Shown piece after piece: positions 9,550 to 16,685 of a DNA stretch of 57,883 nucleotides; the first letter of the stretch is position 1, and each line of letters begins with the position of its first letter. The stretch comes from Candidatus Saccharimonadota bacterium (lineage in GTDB: Bacteria > Patescibacteriota > Saccharimonadia > Saccharimonadales > Saccharimonadaceae). The notes under the pieces were generated by a model that was not told the DNA's origin, made no database searches, and was given only the letters and a program-made list of their open reading frames with translations. Made by a program: the position numbers and the translations under genes. The stretch covers positions 1 through 57,883 of the forward strand of contig JAILQE010000003.1 in the NCBI GenBank assembly GCA_024699125.1, in the 5' to 3' direction.

Positions 9550-9600
9550 ATTGGGGGTGGTTGGCCTCGTCCAGTTAAGGACGGGGTCCCGCCCCCCAAT
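9550..9600. repeat. 51-bp imperfect palindrome
   Basis: The arms begin ATTGGGGG and end CCCCCAAT, and an inner stem CGTCC/GGACG closes on a six-base loop. Arms are about 22 bases with a few mismatches. It lies just after the stop of the nuclease-like gene and before its terminator. Its core does not match the 66-bp element at 10721, 14431 and 47124. Confidence 0.6.
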
Positions 9601-9618
9601 GCTTTGATTCTAGCACTT

Positions 9619-10032
9619 TTATTTAATCAAGTCAAGGAGTCCGCCATCTTTATCTATGATCATCATGCGTCTTACTTTACCGTCTTTTTTGAACAACTCA
9701 ATTATTTGGTTTTTGACTTTTTCTGGCGCATTTTTGACGCCACGTAGATCAAATACTATCTTTGTCGCTTGTTCTGATGCTGTCCTGAAACGAAGTTTTA
9801 TCGTACTTTCGCTAGAGCTACTCGGCGTCTTAATCTCCCAAATTGATCCCATCATAAAGATGTCTGGATTTTTGGCGCCTTTAGTGCTCATTGGCCGGAT
9901 AAAGTCAATATTGAAACCAAACTGTAACAGATATTTTATTGTATTTTCTTCATCTGGTTCGGTTCTAACATCGTTTCTATTAAAAACACCTTCTTTGGTT
10001 CTATCAGATTTAATAATCTCCCTGATCTTCAT
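9619..10032 (-). CDS. small nuclease-like protein resembling CdiA C-terminal tRNase toxins
   Basis: 137 residues, no signal peptide. The central segment KNPDIFMMGSIWEIKTPSSS, followed by STIKLRFRTASEQATKIVFDLRG, matches the layout I know from CdiA-C/phage-head-associated nuclease domains: (N)PD, a short strand, WE(I/F)K(T/S)P, then Ser/Thr and a helix with Q-A before a VxDLRG strand. Asp, Glu and Lys of the PD/WEIK region would be the active site. GAGG lies a few bases before the ATG. The gene sits upstream of the giant surface gene in the same direction but with its own terminator. No obvious immunity gene is adjacent. Function is inferred from motif layout only. Confidence 0.5.
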   Translation of the reverse strand: MKIREIIKSDRTKEGVFNRNDVRTEPDEENTIKYLLQFGFNIDFIRPMSTKGAKNPDIFMMGSIWEIKTPSSSSESTIKLRFRTASEQATKIVFDLRGVKNAPEKVKNQIIELFKKDGKVRRMMIIDKDGGLLDLIK

Positions 10033-10098
10033 ACCCTCAAGGCTAGCATGGCGCTATCTGTTTTACAACCCCCACCAAAAAAATAAGCCCAGCACAAA

Positions 10099-10128
10099 AC
10101 ACCCCCGCGTGCGCGAGGGTGTTTTTAT
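10099..10128. terminator. bidirectional intrinsic terminator
   Basis: ACACCC-CGCG-TG-CGCG-GGTGT with A-rich sequence before and T-rich sequence after. It serves the minus-strand gene that ends at 10144. Confidence 0.75.
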
Positions 10129-10143
10129 TGACGGATTTAGTAA

Positions 10144-10659
10144 TTATTTCTTCTTAAATTTATTCATAAATGCCGTAAAGTTAGCTTCTTGATATGGGAT
10201 TGCCTTTTCAACAATCTTGGCGGCCCAGTAAAGTTTTACGCCGTCGCTAAAGACCCATTTGATGCTTTGCGTCTTTTTATTAAGAAGTGCGTAGTTTTTA
10301 ACCTCGATTTCGGCAATGTTTTCTTTCGGGATGAATACATATTTAGCTGGTTCTGGTTCCGTTTTTTCAATCTTGATAGTAAGTTGAATGCCGCTAGCCT
10401 TGAGTGGGATAATGCCAAGACCTTTTTCGGTGTAATTCACGAGCCATGCGCTAGCGTTGGCGGCTTCTTTGAATTTGTCGGATTCGTTCATGCCGCGCAC
10501 CATGCCACCGGCAAAGGCGCCAACTGCGCCACCGAGCATAGTAGTAAAGCCGGTATCTTTATTGGTGTTTCTGAAAGCCACAAAGATGCAGTTCTCTGCG
10601 CCGAGACCACCGACACTGTTAAAGATTGCTGTAGCCCCCTCAATTGTTTTGAAATCCAT
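10144..10659 (-). CDS. unknown protein with central glycine-zipper segment
   Basis: 171 residues; I do not recognise the family. Residues about 38-56 (TTMLGGAVGAFAGGMVRGM) form a glycine-zipper stretch that could insert in or touch a membrane. The C-terminal half is a mixed alpha/beta region with KYVFIPKENIAEIEVKNY, as in PH-like or YokE-like folds (guess). A leader is present: TATAAT at 10687-10692, then AAAGGA five bases before the ATG. It opens a minus-strand series with the nuclease-like gene downstream, but a terminator lies between them. Confidence 0.7.
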   Translation of the reverse strand: MDFKTIEGATAIFNSVGGLGAENCIFVAFRNTNKDTGFTTMLGGAVGAFAGGMVRGMNESDKFKEAANASAWLVNYTEKGLGIIPLKASGIQLTIKIEKTEPEPAKYVFIPKENIAEIEVKNYALLNKKTQSIKWVFSDGVKLYWAAKIVEKAIPYQEANFTAFMNKFKKK

Positions 10660-10720
10660 AATAATCCTTTTAACTTTTATGTTTTCATTATAGCACAGTA
10701 GGAGACAGGTAGGGTATGCT

Positions 10721-10848
10721 ATAAGCGGACACTAAGCAACCTTCTGGGGGTAGTTCGGAGCCTGGCAAGGCGAGAATTTAGCGCCGGCCGCCCATGGCGA
10801 TGGGCCGGCCGGACGCGACCCCCAGAAGGCTGTTTAGTGTCTACTTAT
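10721..10848. repeat. palindromic element, copy A (128 bp)
   Basis: Outer arms at 10721-10751 and 10818-10848 are 31 bases each and reverse-complementary with four mismatches. Between them is a 66-base core (10752-10817) with two internal hairpins: GCCT-GGCA-AGGC, then a long GC-rich stem with a GGCG loop. The core matches copies B (14458-14523) and C (47155-47220). The element fills most of the gap between the divergent genes 10144-10659 and 10997-11257, and its right arm ends just before TATAAT at 10851. Confidence 0.9.
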
Positions 10849-10850
10849 GG

Positions 10851-10856
10851 TATAAT
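10851..10856 (+). promoter_or_regulatory. -10 box for the 86-residue gene
   Basis: TATAAT lies directly after palindromic copy A. A transcript from here would carry a 130-base leader before the 86-residue gene. Confidence 0.6.
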
Positions 10857-10860
10857 ATAT

Positions 10861-10936
10861 ATGTCTCTTGCTATACTTCGGTCACTGGCGATGAGAAAAG
10901 TTAAAAGCTGCGGTTATCGTCATTTATGACCGTAGC
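10861..10936 (+). other. structured leader with possible 22-codon upstream ORF
   Basis: An ATG four bases after the -10 box opens a 22-codon frame (10861-10929, begins MSLAILRSLAM) ending in TGA. Its last eight codons cover the left arm of a hairpin at 10907-10936, with arms GCTGCGGTTAT and ATGACCGTAGC. The stop codon falls at the base of the right arm. This resembles an attenuator layout but no T-tract follows. Confidence 0.35.
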
Positions 10937-10996
10937 CAGGAGCCAATAAATCAGGCTCGCATAGATGACTCTTTAAATTTAATTTTAGGAGTCTAT

Positions 10997-11257
10997 ATGA
11001 AAAACTTTAACAACAATAATAAAACAGAACGGGTCGAAGTGATGGCTTTGTTCGGTTACGAAATGACACCTTGCCAGCCGCTTTCTTTTAAGCGGCCGGG
11101 TGACGTCGAAACCGAGGTAACAGAGCTTCTTCGCACGCAAATTCGCTTTGCGGGCCAAGCTGCCATCCATATCTTCGACGTTTTAGTTGGACGAGAAAGA
11201 GCACGTCTCGAGTTCAACTCGAGGGACCTTTCTTGGCACCTCACACCAGTCGCTTAG
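10997..11257 (+). CDS. small unknown protein (86 aa)
   Basis: Not a family I recognise. After a polar, Asn-rich N-terminus the protein is soluble, with basic segments (FKRPGD, GRERARLEFNSRD) and no membrane segment. AGGAG lies six bases before the ATG, and a terminator follows 40 bases after the stop, so it is a complete transcription unit with a long structured leader. These signals, rather than homology, are why I call it real. Confidence 0.6.
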   Translation: MKNFNNNNKTERVEVMALFGYEMTPCQPLSFKRPGDVETEVTELLRTQIRFAGQAAIHIFDVLVGRERARLEFNSRDLSWHLTPVA

Positions 11258-11298
11258 GTTTTATATTTCTATAAAATCGTAACGACAAATCCGTTCAA

Positions 11299-11327
11299 AA
11301 AATAGCTCTGGTTCTTAGAGCTATTTT
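11299..11327. terminator. bidirectional terminator between the 86-aa gene and murD-murL
   Basis: AATAGCTC and GAGCTATT arms flanked by an A-tract on one side and a T-tract on the other. It lies between convergent genes. Confidence 0.8.
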
Positions 11328-11333
11328 TGTTAT

Positions 11334-13817
11334 TTAGATTAAATCTTGATGCGGATAGGTTTGGTTGTAATCGAAGTCTGATTCTGGCACTTCAAATGGC
11401 AGGGCGGAGGCTTTGTCTTGGCGGCGGTGGTAGGCAGCGCGAAGTTCTTTTACTTCGCCCACGCATTCAAACGGTTTGATTACGCCATCGATACCAAGCA
11501 AACCTTTGAAATCGTTGATCAATTCTTCGTTCTTAAATAAGTCTTGGCCGTTGAAAGTTTTTGTAAGATCTTCTGGGCTTAAGAATGGCGCAAATAACAG
11601 ATACGAATTAGCGCATTTGGCGCAGTTGCCACACCAGCTCAAAGTTTGATTGTCTGCTTGCTGACGGTAGTTTGCTACGTTGCATGAGCTAAAGCTTTGG
11701 CCGTATTTTTGCCAACATTTGTTGACGAAGAGCTCAGCGATTTTAAGCTCGCTATACTGGCGAAGGATTGAGCCAACTTTCATGTTGCCGGCCACATATT
11801 TATCGACATACTCAGCCAATGCTTGCTCGGCTGGCCAGGTTTTGGACCATTGGTGATTAACTTTAAGGTCGCCAATTTCGGCATGAGCCTCGTTGCCTTC
11901 TTGGCCGATACTGGCGAGCACTACGTTTTTATTCATGAGCACAGCCTGCACCAAAGCAATACTTTCGACAATATAAGTAATTGGCACGTGACCATTGAGG
12001 CCGCCGGTAGCTTTGAGACCGGCGATATCAACATGGCGGCGAATCGTAGTAAGCGGTTCGTCAAAAGTATCGAGCACGGCCGGATGAACGTCAGCATTAG
12101 AAATGTAAAGTGGCGTGAATGGCTTGCCCTGCTCTTTCAAAAGCTCGGCCATCAGAAGCGAATCTTTGCCGCCGCTCTCTAGCGTAATAATTCCCTCGCC
12201 GGCATATTCTGGCGCTGGCGTTGCAATAATTTTGTCGGCAGTAAAGTGTGCGAGGTCGGCGCGAGTAAGATGATTTTCGAATGCGTATTGCGACAAGCCT
12301 TCCTGGTAGACTGTATTAAAGAAGTTGGCTTGGAAGGCGTCTAGTTGAATACTTTCCGGTAGCACCACTTCCTGAGTTGGGTGGGCTTTGTAGTAGGAAG
12401 TACCGAGCAAAATGAAACAAAGCTCCAAAGCGCGCTTCAAAGCTTCTTTATCGTAACTGCCGTTTTCTGGCATTTTGAACTCGATTTTTTCGGAGAAAAG
12501 CTGCGCGGTCGAATCCCGGTAATTAAACGTTGCCACCCCTGTATTTTCATCAAAACTGTAGTTTAAGAATTTAAATTTGTCGACTTTTTCTTGGGCTTTT
12601 ACGAGCTCCTGGAAAATCTCGCCGCGTTCGATAAAGTTTTTGAACATATCAAAACTTGGCGCGCCCGGACTGAGCAAAACGATATCAGCACCAAGACTCT
12701 TTGCGGCTGCGTTGGCTTTATCAAGAGCATCTTTCAAATCAGTCGCAAATTCGTAACGGTCTGGATTCAAGTTTTCAGCCAAACGGTTTTTGGTTTCGCC
12801 AATTAAAATAGTTTTAACAAGATTTCTTTCGTTTGCAATCACGCTTTTATTGCCAGACAAATCTAGGCCGCGATCTTTGCCGCCGGCAATCAGCACAACT
12901 TTGTTATTTGGGAATGCGCGCACCGCTACTTCAAGTGATGGGTAAGTAGCCGAATAGCTATCGTCGTAATATTTAATGCCACCAATTTCGCGCACGAATT
13001 CAATGTGATGTGGCAAGCCGTGAAAACTTTCTATGCCCTTCACGATTTCGTCTGCATATTTTTCGATAAAATCATTCACTTCCATTTCCAGGAAGCTTGC
13101 AGCTACCAAAATGGCAGCCTCGGCATTTTCGCGGTTATGAGCGCCCGGCACCTGGATGTGGCTCAAAATTTCATTTAGTTTTGGTGAAGCTTCGTATGGA
13201 TAAGTGCGCTTTTTACCATCGCCAAGGTGGCCGATGCGAGTAGAATCGGCATCGTTTTTATAATAAATGCAGTAATCCTTTGGGGTTTGCCAACGCACGA
13301 TATTGGCCTTGGCGTTAACATAATCTTCGAAATTATCATGCACATCGAGATGGTCTGGCTCAATACGGAGCACCACAGAAACGTGTGGCGACTTATGAAG
13401 ATCCCAAAGTTGGAAACTGCTCATTTCATAAACCACAACGTCGTCTGGCTGGATAGTGTCTAAAACGTCAAGTGATGGCACACCAACGTTGCCAAGAAAG
13501 TGCACATTTTTGCCGAGCGCCTTCAAAATGGCGGCCGTGAACGAACATGTGGTACCCTTGCCTTTGGTGCCGGTCACGCCAATAATTGGCGCCGGGCAGT
13601 TATCGAAAAAGTAGCGCGTGGCGCTGGTAAGATTATCGGCTGGAAACGGATGCAAACTAGGCGTACGAAAAACCCAGTCAAAACGGTTTAAACCAAGTTT
13701 TGGAATGTCTTCCTTCGTGATTTTATCGAAGATTTCGATTTCGTTTTCTGGATCTTTTGAAAAATAGCGTTCGACGCTTTTGCCCTCAACGCCGTAGCCT
13801 AAAATTGCAATTTTCAT
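11334..13817 (-). CDS. murD: MurD ligase fused to MurL-type glutamate epimerase
   Basis: 827 residues, about twice the length of MurD. Residues 1-415 are a complete Mur ligase: GYGVEGKS, ATP loop GVTGTKGKGTT, RIEPDHLDVH, GGKDRGLDLS and SPGAPSFDMFKNFIERG. Residues about 420-827 match MurL, with an adenylating PP-loop ESGGKDSL and a Cys pair WCGNCAKCANSYLLFAPFL. In Xanthomonas, MurD2 adds L-Glu to UDP-MurNAc-L-Ala and MurL then epimerises that terminal residue to D-Glu in an ATP-dependent step, so no MurI racemase is needed. The fusion would put both steps in one protein (inference). TATAAT at 13825-13830 lies seven bases before the ATG. It stands alone between convergent and co-directional neighbours. 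Confidence 0.85.
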   Translation of the reverse strand: MKIAILGYGVEGKSVERYFSKDPENEIEIFDKITKEDIPKLGLNRFDWVFRTPSLHPFPADNLTSATRYFFDNCPAPIIGVTGTKGKGTTCSFTAAILKALGKNVHFLGNVGVPSLDVLDTIQPDDVVVYEMSSFQLWDLHKSPHVSVVLRIEPDHLDVHDNFEDYVNAKANIVRWQTPKDYCIYYKNDADSTRIGHLGDGKKRTYPYEASPKLNEILSHIQVPGAHNRENAEAAILVAASFLEMEVNDFIEKYADEIVKGIESFHGLPHHIEFVREIGGIKYYDDSYSATYPSLEVAVRAFPNNKVVLIAGGKDRGLDLSGNKSVIANERNLVKTILIGETKNRLAENLNPDRYEFATDLKDALDKANAAAKSLGADIVLLSPGAPSFDMFKNFIERGEIFQELVKAQEKVDKFKFLNYSFDENTGVATFNYRDSTAQLFSEKIEFKMPENGSYDKEALKRALELCFILLGTSYYKAHPTQEVVLPESIQLDAFQANFFNTVYQEGLSQYAFENHLTRADLAHFTADKIIATPAPEYAGEGIITLESGGKDSLLMAELLKEQGKPFTPLYISNADVHPAVLDTFDEPLTTIRRHVDIAGLKATGGLNGHVPITYIVESIALVQAVLMNKNVVLASIGQEGNEAHAEIGDLKVNHQWSKTWPAEQALAEYVDKYVAGNMKVGSILRQYSELKIAELFVNKCWQKYGQSFSSCNVANYRQQADNQTLSWCGNCAKCANSYLLFAPFLSPEDLTKTFNGQDLFKNEELINDFKGLLGIDGVIKPFECVGEVKELRAAYHRRQDKASALPFEVPESDFDYNQTYPHQDLI

Positions 13818-13841
13818 ACTATATATTATACCACCGCGTGA

Positions 13842-14414
13842 CTAATCTTGCTCTTTCAGCCATTTAGCGAGGTCGTGAATGGCCGTGCCGTAGAATGAGG
13901 CCTTCTTCACTGGGTCTTCGTCGCCGATTTCGGATAAAGTTTTGGTTTCGCCGTCTGGGATGAAGAAGAAATCGTGCCAGCGACCGTCTTTGCCGCGTGG
14001 TTCTTTGGCGATGGTACCAAAGCTTTCGCCTTTGAAAATCACTGGCTCGCCGCCTGGTTCGCAGTAGGCGAAGCAATGTTCGATGCGAGCTTTGCGGTTG
14101 GTTTCATTTTTAATTAGATCCAAGAATTTTTCGACGCCGATTTGTTTGTCGAAATAAGCATTGTATGGGCCCGGCAATCCGCCAAGCATTTCGAGATAAA
14201 GTCCGGTGTCCGATTTGATGCATGGCTTGCCGAGCTTATCCGCGGCATAGCGCGCTGAGAAGCCAGCCACTTCGGCACAAGTTTTGGCCTGGATTTCGTA
14301 AATTTCGAAATCTGGGTTCATGGCCTCAATGTCAAAGCCATATTGTCCGCCCAAAACGAGCGTTGCTTCACGAATTTTCCATGGGTTTGTAGTTAAGTAA
14401 ACAATGCTTTTCAT
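13842..14414 (-). CDS. rdgB: XTP/dITP diphosphatase (HAM1/RdgB family)
   Basis: House-cleaning enzyme that hydrolyses deaminated purine nucleoside triphosphates. The N-terminus VYLTTNPWKIREA corresponds to the TxNxxKxxE motif, KSDTGLYLEMLGGLPGPYNAYF to the SDSGL...LPG block, and GKDGRWHDFFFIPDGETKT to the (G)xG(F/W)(G)YDPxFxP region. The C-terminal HR motif is not evident (SFYGTAIHDLAKWL). The start at 14412-14414 is six bases after TATAAT (14421-14426); the longer ORF adds eight unlikely codons. Palindromic copy B begins five bases upstream of that -10 box. Substrate preference is not certain because the family motifs are only partly conserved. Confidence 0.8.
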   Translation of the reverse strand: MKSIVYLTTNPWKIREATLVLGGQYGFDIEAMNPDFEIYEIQAKTCAEVAGFSARYAADKLGKPCIKSDTGLYLEMLGGLPGPYNAYFDKQIGVEKFLDLIKNETNRKARIEHCFAYCEPGGEPVIFKGESFGTIAKEPRGKDGRWHDFFFIPDGETKTLSEIGDEDPVKKASFYGTAIHDLAKWLKEQD

Positions 14415-14420
14415 ATAAAC

Positions 14421-14562
14421 ATTATAGCACGAAGGCACTTATCAGCCTTCCCGGGGTCGCGTCCGGCCGGCCCATCGCCATGGGCGGCCGGCGCTAAATC
14501 CTCGCGCAGCCGCGCTCCGGACTACCCCGGAAAGACTAATAAATGCCTTCATGTGATATGAT
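14421..14562. promoter_or_regulatory. divergent promoter region built around palindromic copy B
   Basis: The minus -10 box (TATAAT, 14421-14426, for rdgB) and the plus -10 box (TATGAT, 14557-14562, for the permease) are each six bases from their ATG. Everything between them is the palindrome at 14431-14550, so both -35 regions lie in its arms. Confidence 0.7.
14431..14550. repeat. palindromic element, copy B (120 bp)
   Basis: Arms at 14431-14457 and 14524-14550 are 27 bases each, reverse-complementary with four or five mismatches, and unrelated in sequence to the arms of copy A. The 66-base core (14458-14523) is in the opposite orientation to copy A and differs mainly in the small hairpin, where GCCT/AGGC has become GCGC/GCGC; both strands of two base pairs changed so that pairing is kept. 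Confidence 0.9.
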
Positions 14563-14568
14563 ATTTGT

Positions 14569-15405
14569 ATGCAAGAATGTTTACTTGATGCATTACTGGA
14601 TACTTTGAAGTTACTGCCTTATCTTTTTGTGACATTTTTGCTGCTTGAATTTATTGAGCATAAAATCAATTCCAAAAAACTACTCAGCCGTGGACAGAAA
14701 GTTGGGCCACTTGTGGGTGGTCTGCTTGGTGCTTTGCCGCAGTGTGGATTTAGCGCCATGGCGGCGAATCTTTTTGCCGGACGCGTGATTACGATTGGTA
14801 CCGTGGTGGCCGTGTTTCTTTCGACCAGCGACGAGATGCTGCCGATTATGCTCGGCGAGCAAGTGGACTTTGGTACCATTTTAAAAATCATTGGCATCAA
14901 AGTTTTGATCGGCGTTACCGTTGGTTTTATTTGCGACCTGGTGTTTTGCAAACTCTTTAAGAAATCTAAGGACCACGAGATTTCGCATCTATGTAAGGAA
15001 GAACATTGCCACTGCGAAGAACATGGCGTGGTGGTTTCGTCTCTTATTCACACGCTTAAAACTGGTGCGTTTTTGCTAGCCGCAAACATTCTAATTGGTT
15101 TAATTATTTATTGGATTGGCGAAGAAAACTTGGCTAATTTCCTGCTTGGTAGCAAACCCCTTTCTTATCTTCTCGCGAGCTTGGTTGGTCTCATTCCAAA
15201 CTGTGCCGGTAGTATCATTATCACAGAGCTTTATTTGGCTGGGCTCATTAGTCTTGGCAGCATGATGGCGGGGCTCCTCACTGGCTGTGGACTAGGGCTT
15301 CTTCTTCTTTTCAAGAACCACAAAAATTGGCGCGAAAATATCACGATTCTCGCCATTATATATATTGTCGGCGTGGTGGCCGGGCTGATTATTGATCTAT
15401 TCTAG
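14569..15405 (+). CDS. putative heavy-metal/manganese exporter, ArsP_2-type permease
   Basis: 278 residues with eight or so hydrophobic segments arranged as two related halves. The first half has GGLLGALPQCGFSAMAANLFAGR and STSDEMLPIML, the second has GLIPNCAGSIIITELYLAG and TGCGLGLLLLF. This is the pattern I associate with the ArsP_2 / putative 10-TM exporter family. A cytoplasmic loop (about 140-153) is rich in His, Cys and Glu (HLCKEEHCHCEEHG) and could bind metal. TATGAT is six bases before the ATG, so it should be leaderless. The gene overlaps the end of the M16 peptidase gene tail to tail by four bases. Substrate is not known. Confidence 0.75.
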   Translation: MQECLLDALLDTLKLLPYLFVTFLLLEFIEHKINSKKLLSRGQKVGPLVGGLLGALPQCGFSAMAANLFAGRVITIGTVVAVFLSTSDEMLPIMLGEQVDFGTILKIIGIKVLIGVTVGFICDLVFCKLFKKSKDHEISHLCKEEHCHCEEHGVVVSSLIHTLKTGAFLLAANILIGLIIYWIGEENLANFLLGSKPLSYLLASLVGLIPNCAGSIIITELYLAGLISLGSMMAGLLTGCGLGLLLLFKNHKNWRENITILAIIYIVGVVAGLIIDLF

Positions 15406-16673
15406 AAATTAAGATAGGTTTCGAGCACCGAGATGGTGGCTTTTTCAACGCTTGATACGGTGGCGAAGGCGCGGATGCCGGAGCCAGCAAATTCGCGGGC
15501 GAGCTCGATCATGCGGGATTTGTCGATCGACGAAATCAAATTTGGCATATTTTCGTAGTGCTCGATGGTTTCATTTAAGAAATAGTTTTCGGCATAGTAA
15601 TCGGCGATTTGGCCTACGGTTTGGGCGCCCATTTGGAAGCGGCCAAGTGCGTAGGATTTAGCAGCTTCAAAATCTTTGTCGGAAATTTCGCCGTTCAAAG
15701 TTTTAGTTAACTCAGTCTGAATCAAAGCAAAAAGTTTTTCAGCGTTTTCAATGTTGACTTCGCCGTCAAAATCCCAGTAAGAACTGTGGGCGTTTGAAGC
15801 TACTGAGCTGCCCATGCCGTAAACTAGGCCCTGCTTTCTGGCGGCGCCAAAAATCTTGGAATTGGTGGTGCCATTTAAAATATGGTTCAAACAGTTCATC
15901 GCAAAAACTTCGTTTGGTTCGAGGTGGCGCGGAGTAACCATTGAAAATCCAAAGGTCACGTTGGATGCGTCTTTCCTACGAATCGCAACCGCTTCGGATG
16001 AATGGAGTTCGTCGCGCGGGATTTCAAATTTCTCGCCTTCTTTCAAATTCCAATCCTCAAGCATGCGAATGATTTTGTGCTTGCGGCCATGAATTTTGCC
16101 AGCAATAATAAAATGCATGTTTTTGGCAGTGTGGGTGCGGCGGTAGTGCTCGCGAATGTCTTTGAGCTCGATATTTGGAATCGTTTTAATACGTTCAGAC
16201 AAATCCAGAATATCTTCGCCCACGGCTTTTTGCACGCGTGGCCAAAGCAAGCGGTAGTAATCATTCATGTAGCCGGTGAGTTCGGAGCGTACGTTGCCCT
16301 TTTCGGATTTGAGTTCGTCTTCGTTGAAGCTTTGTTCGCAAATTGAGATGCGCTGGAGATCCATGATGCGGTCCCATTCGAAATCGGCGCATTCGGTTTC
16401 GTAGCAAACGGAAATGTCAGAGGTCCAGGCGTTGTGATAGGCGCCGTTTTTGGTGAACTCGGCTTCGAAAGCCTGTTCATCCTTGTATTTGGAATTGGCG
16501 CCAAACGCCAGGTGTTCTACCACGTGAGGAATTTCGTAAAGATCGTGATTTTTGGCATAACGCATGCCGGCGCGGAACTGAATACGCGTAGACATCACGC
16601 TGGCGCCCGGGATATCAATAAGAAGCCCAGTTGCCCCGTTTTTAAGCTTGATTTCCTCGACTGTGTGTTTCAT
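15402..16673 (-). CDS. M16 family zinc metallopeptidase
   Basis: 423 residues. HVVEHLAFG supplies the inverted HxxEH zinc motif, and the third ligand Glu is in the later KGNVRSELTGYMND segment, so the active site is intact. The C-terminal half is the related inactive-type domain seen in processing peptidases. There is no signal peptide. It begins 12 bases after secA on the same strand, with no clear ribosome binding site, so it is probably read from the secA transcript; a role in turnover of exported or signal-like peptides would fit but is inference. Confidence 0.88.
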   Translation of the reverse strand: MKHTVEEIKLKNGATGLLIDIPGASVMSTRIQFRAGMRYAKNHDLYEIPHVVEHLAFGANSKYKDEQAFEAEFTKNGAYHNAWTSDISVCYETECADFEWDRIMDLQRISICEQSFNEDELKSEKGNVRSELTGYMNDYYRLLWPRVQKAVGEDILDLSERIKTIPNIELKDIREHYRRTHTAKNMHFIIAGKIHGRKHKIIRMLEDWNLKEGEKFEIPRDELHSSEAVAIRRKDASNVTFGFSMVTPRHLEPNEVFAMNCLNHILNGTTNSKIFGAARKQGLVYGMGSSVASNAHSSYWDFDGEVNIENAEKLFALIQTELTKTLNGEISDKDFEAAKSYALGRFQMGAQTVGQIADYYAENYFLNETIEHYENMPNLISSIDKSRMIELAREFAGSGIRAFATVSSVEKATISVLETYLNF

Positions 16674-16685
16674 AAATAGATTAGA

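Noticed and set aside
10721-10848. Copy A as an ordinary intrinsic terminator
   Set aside because: It lies between divergent genes, has no T-tract on either side and its core recurs elsewhere, once within a gene.
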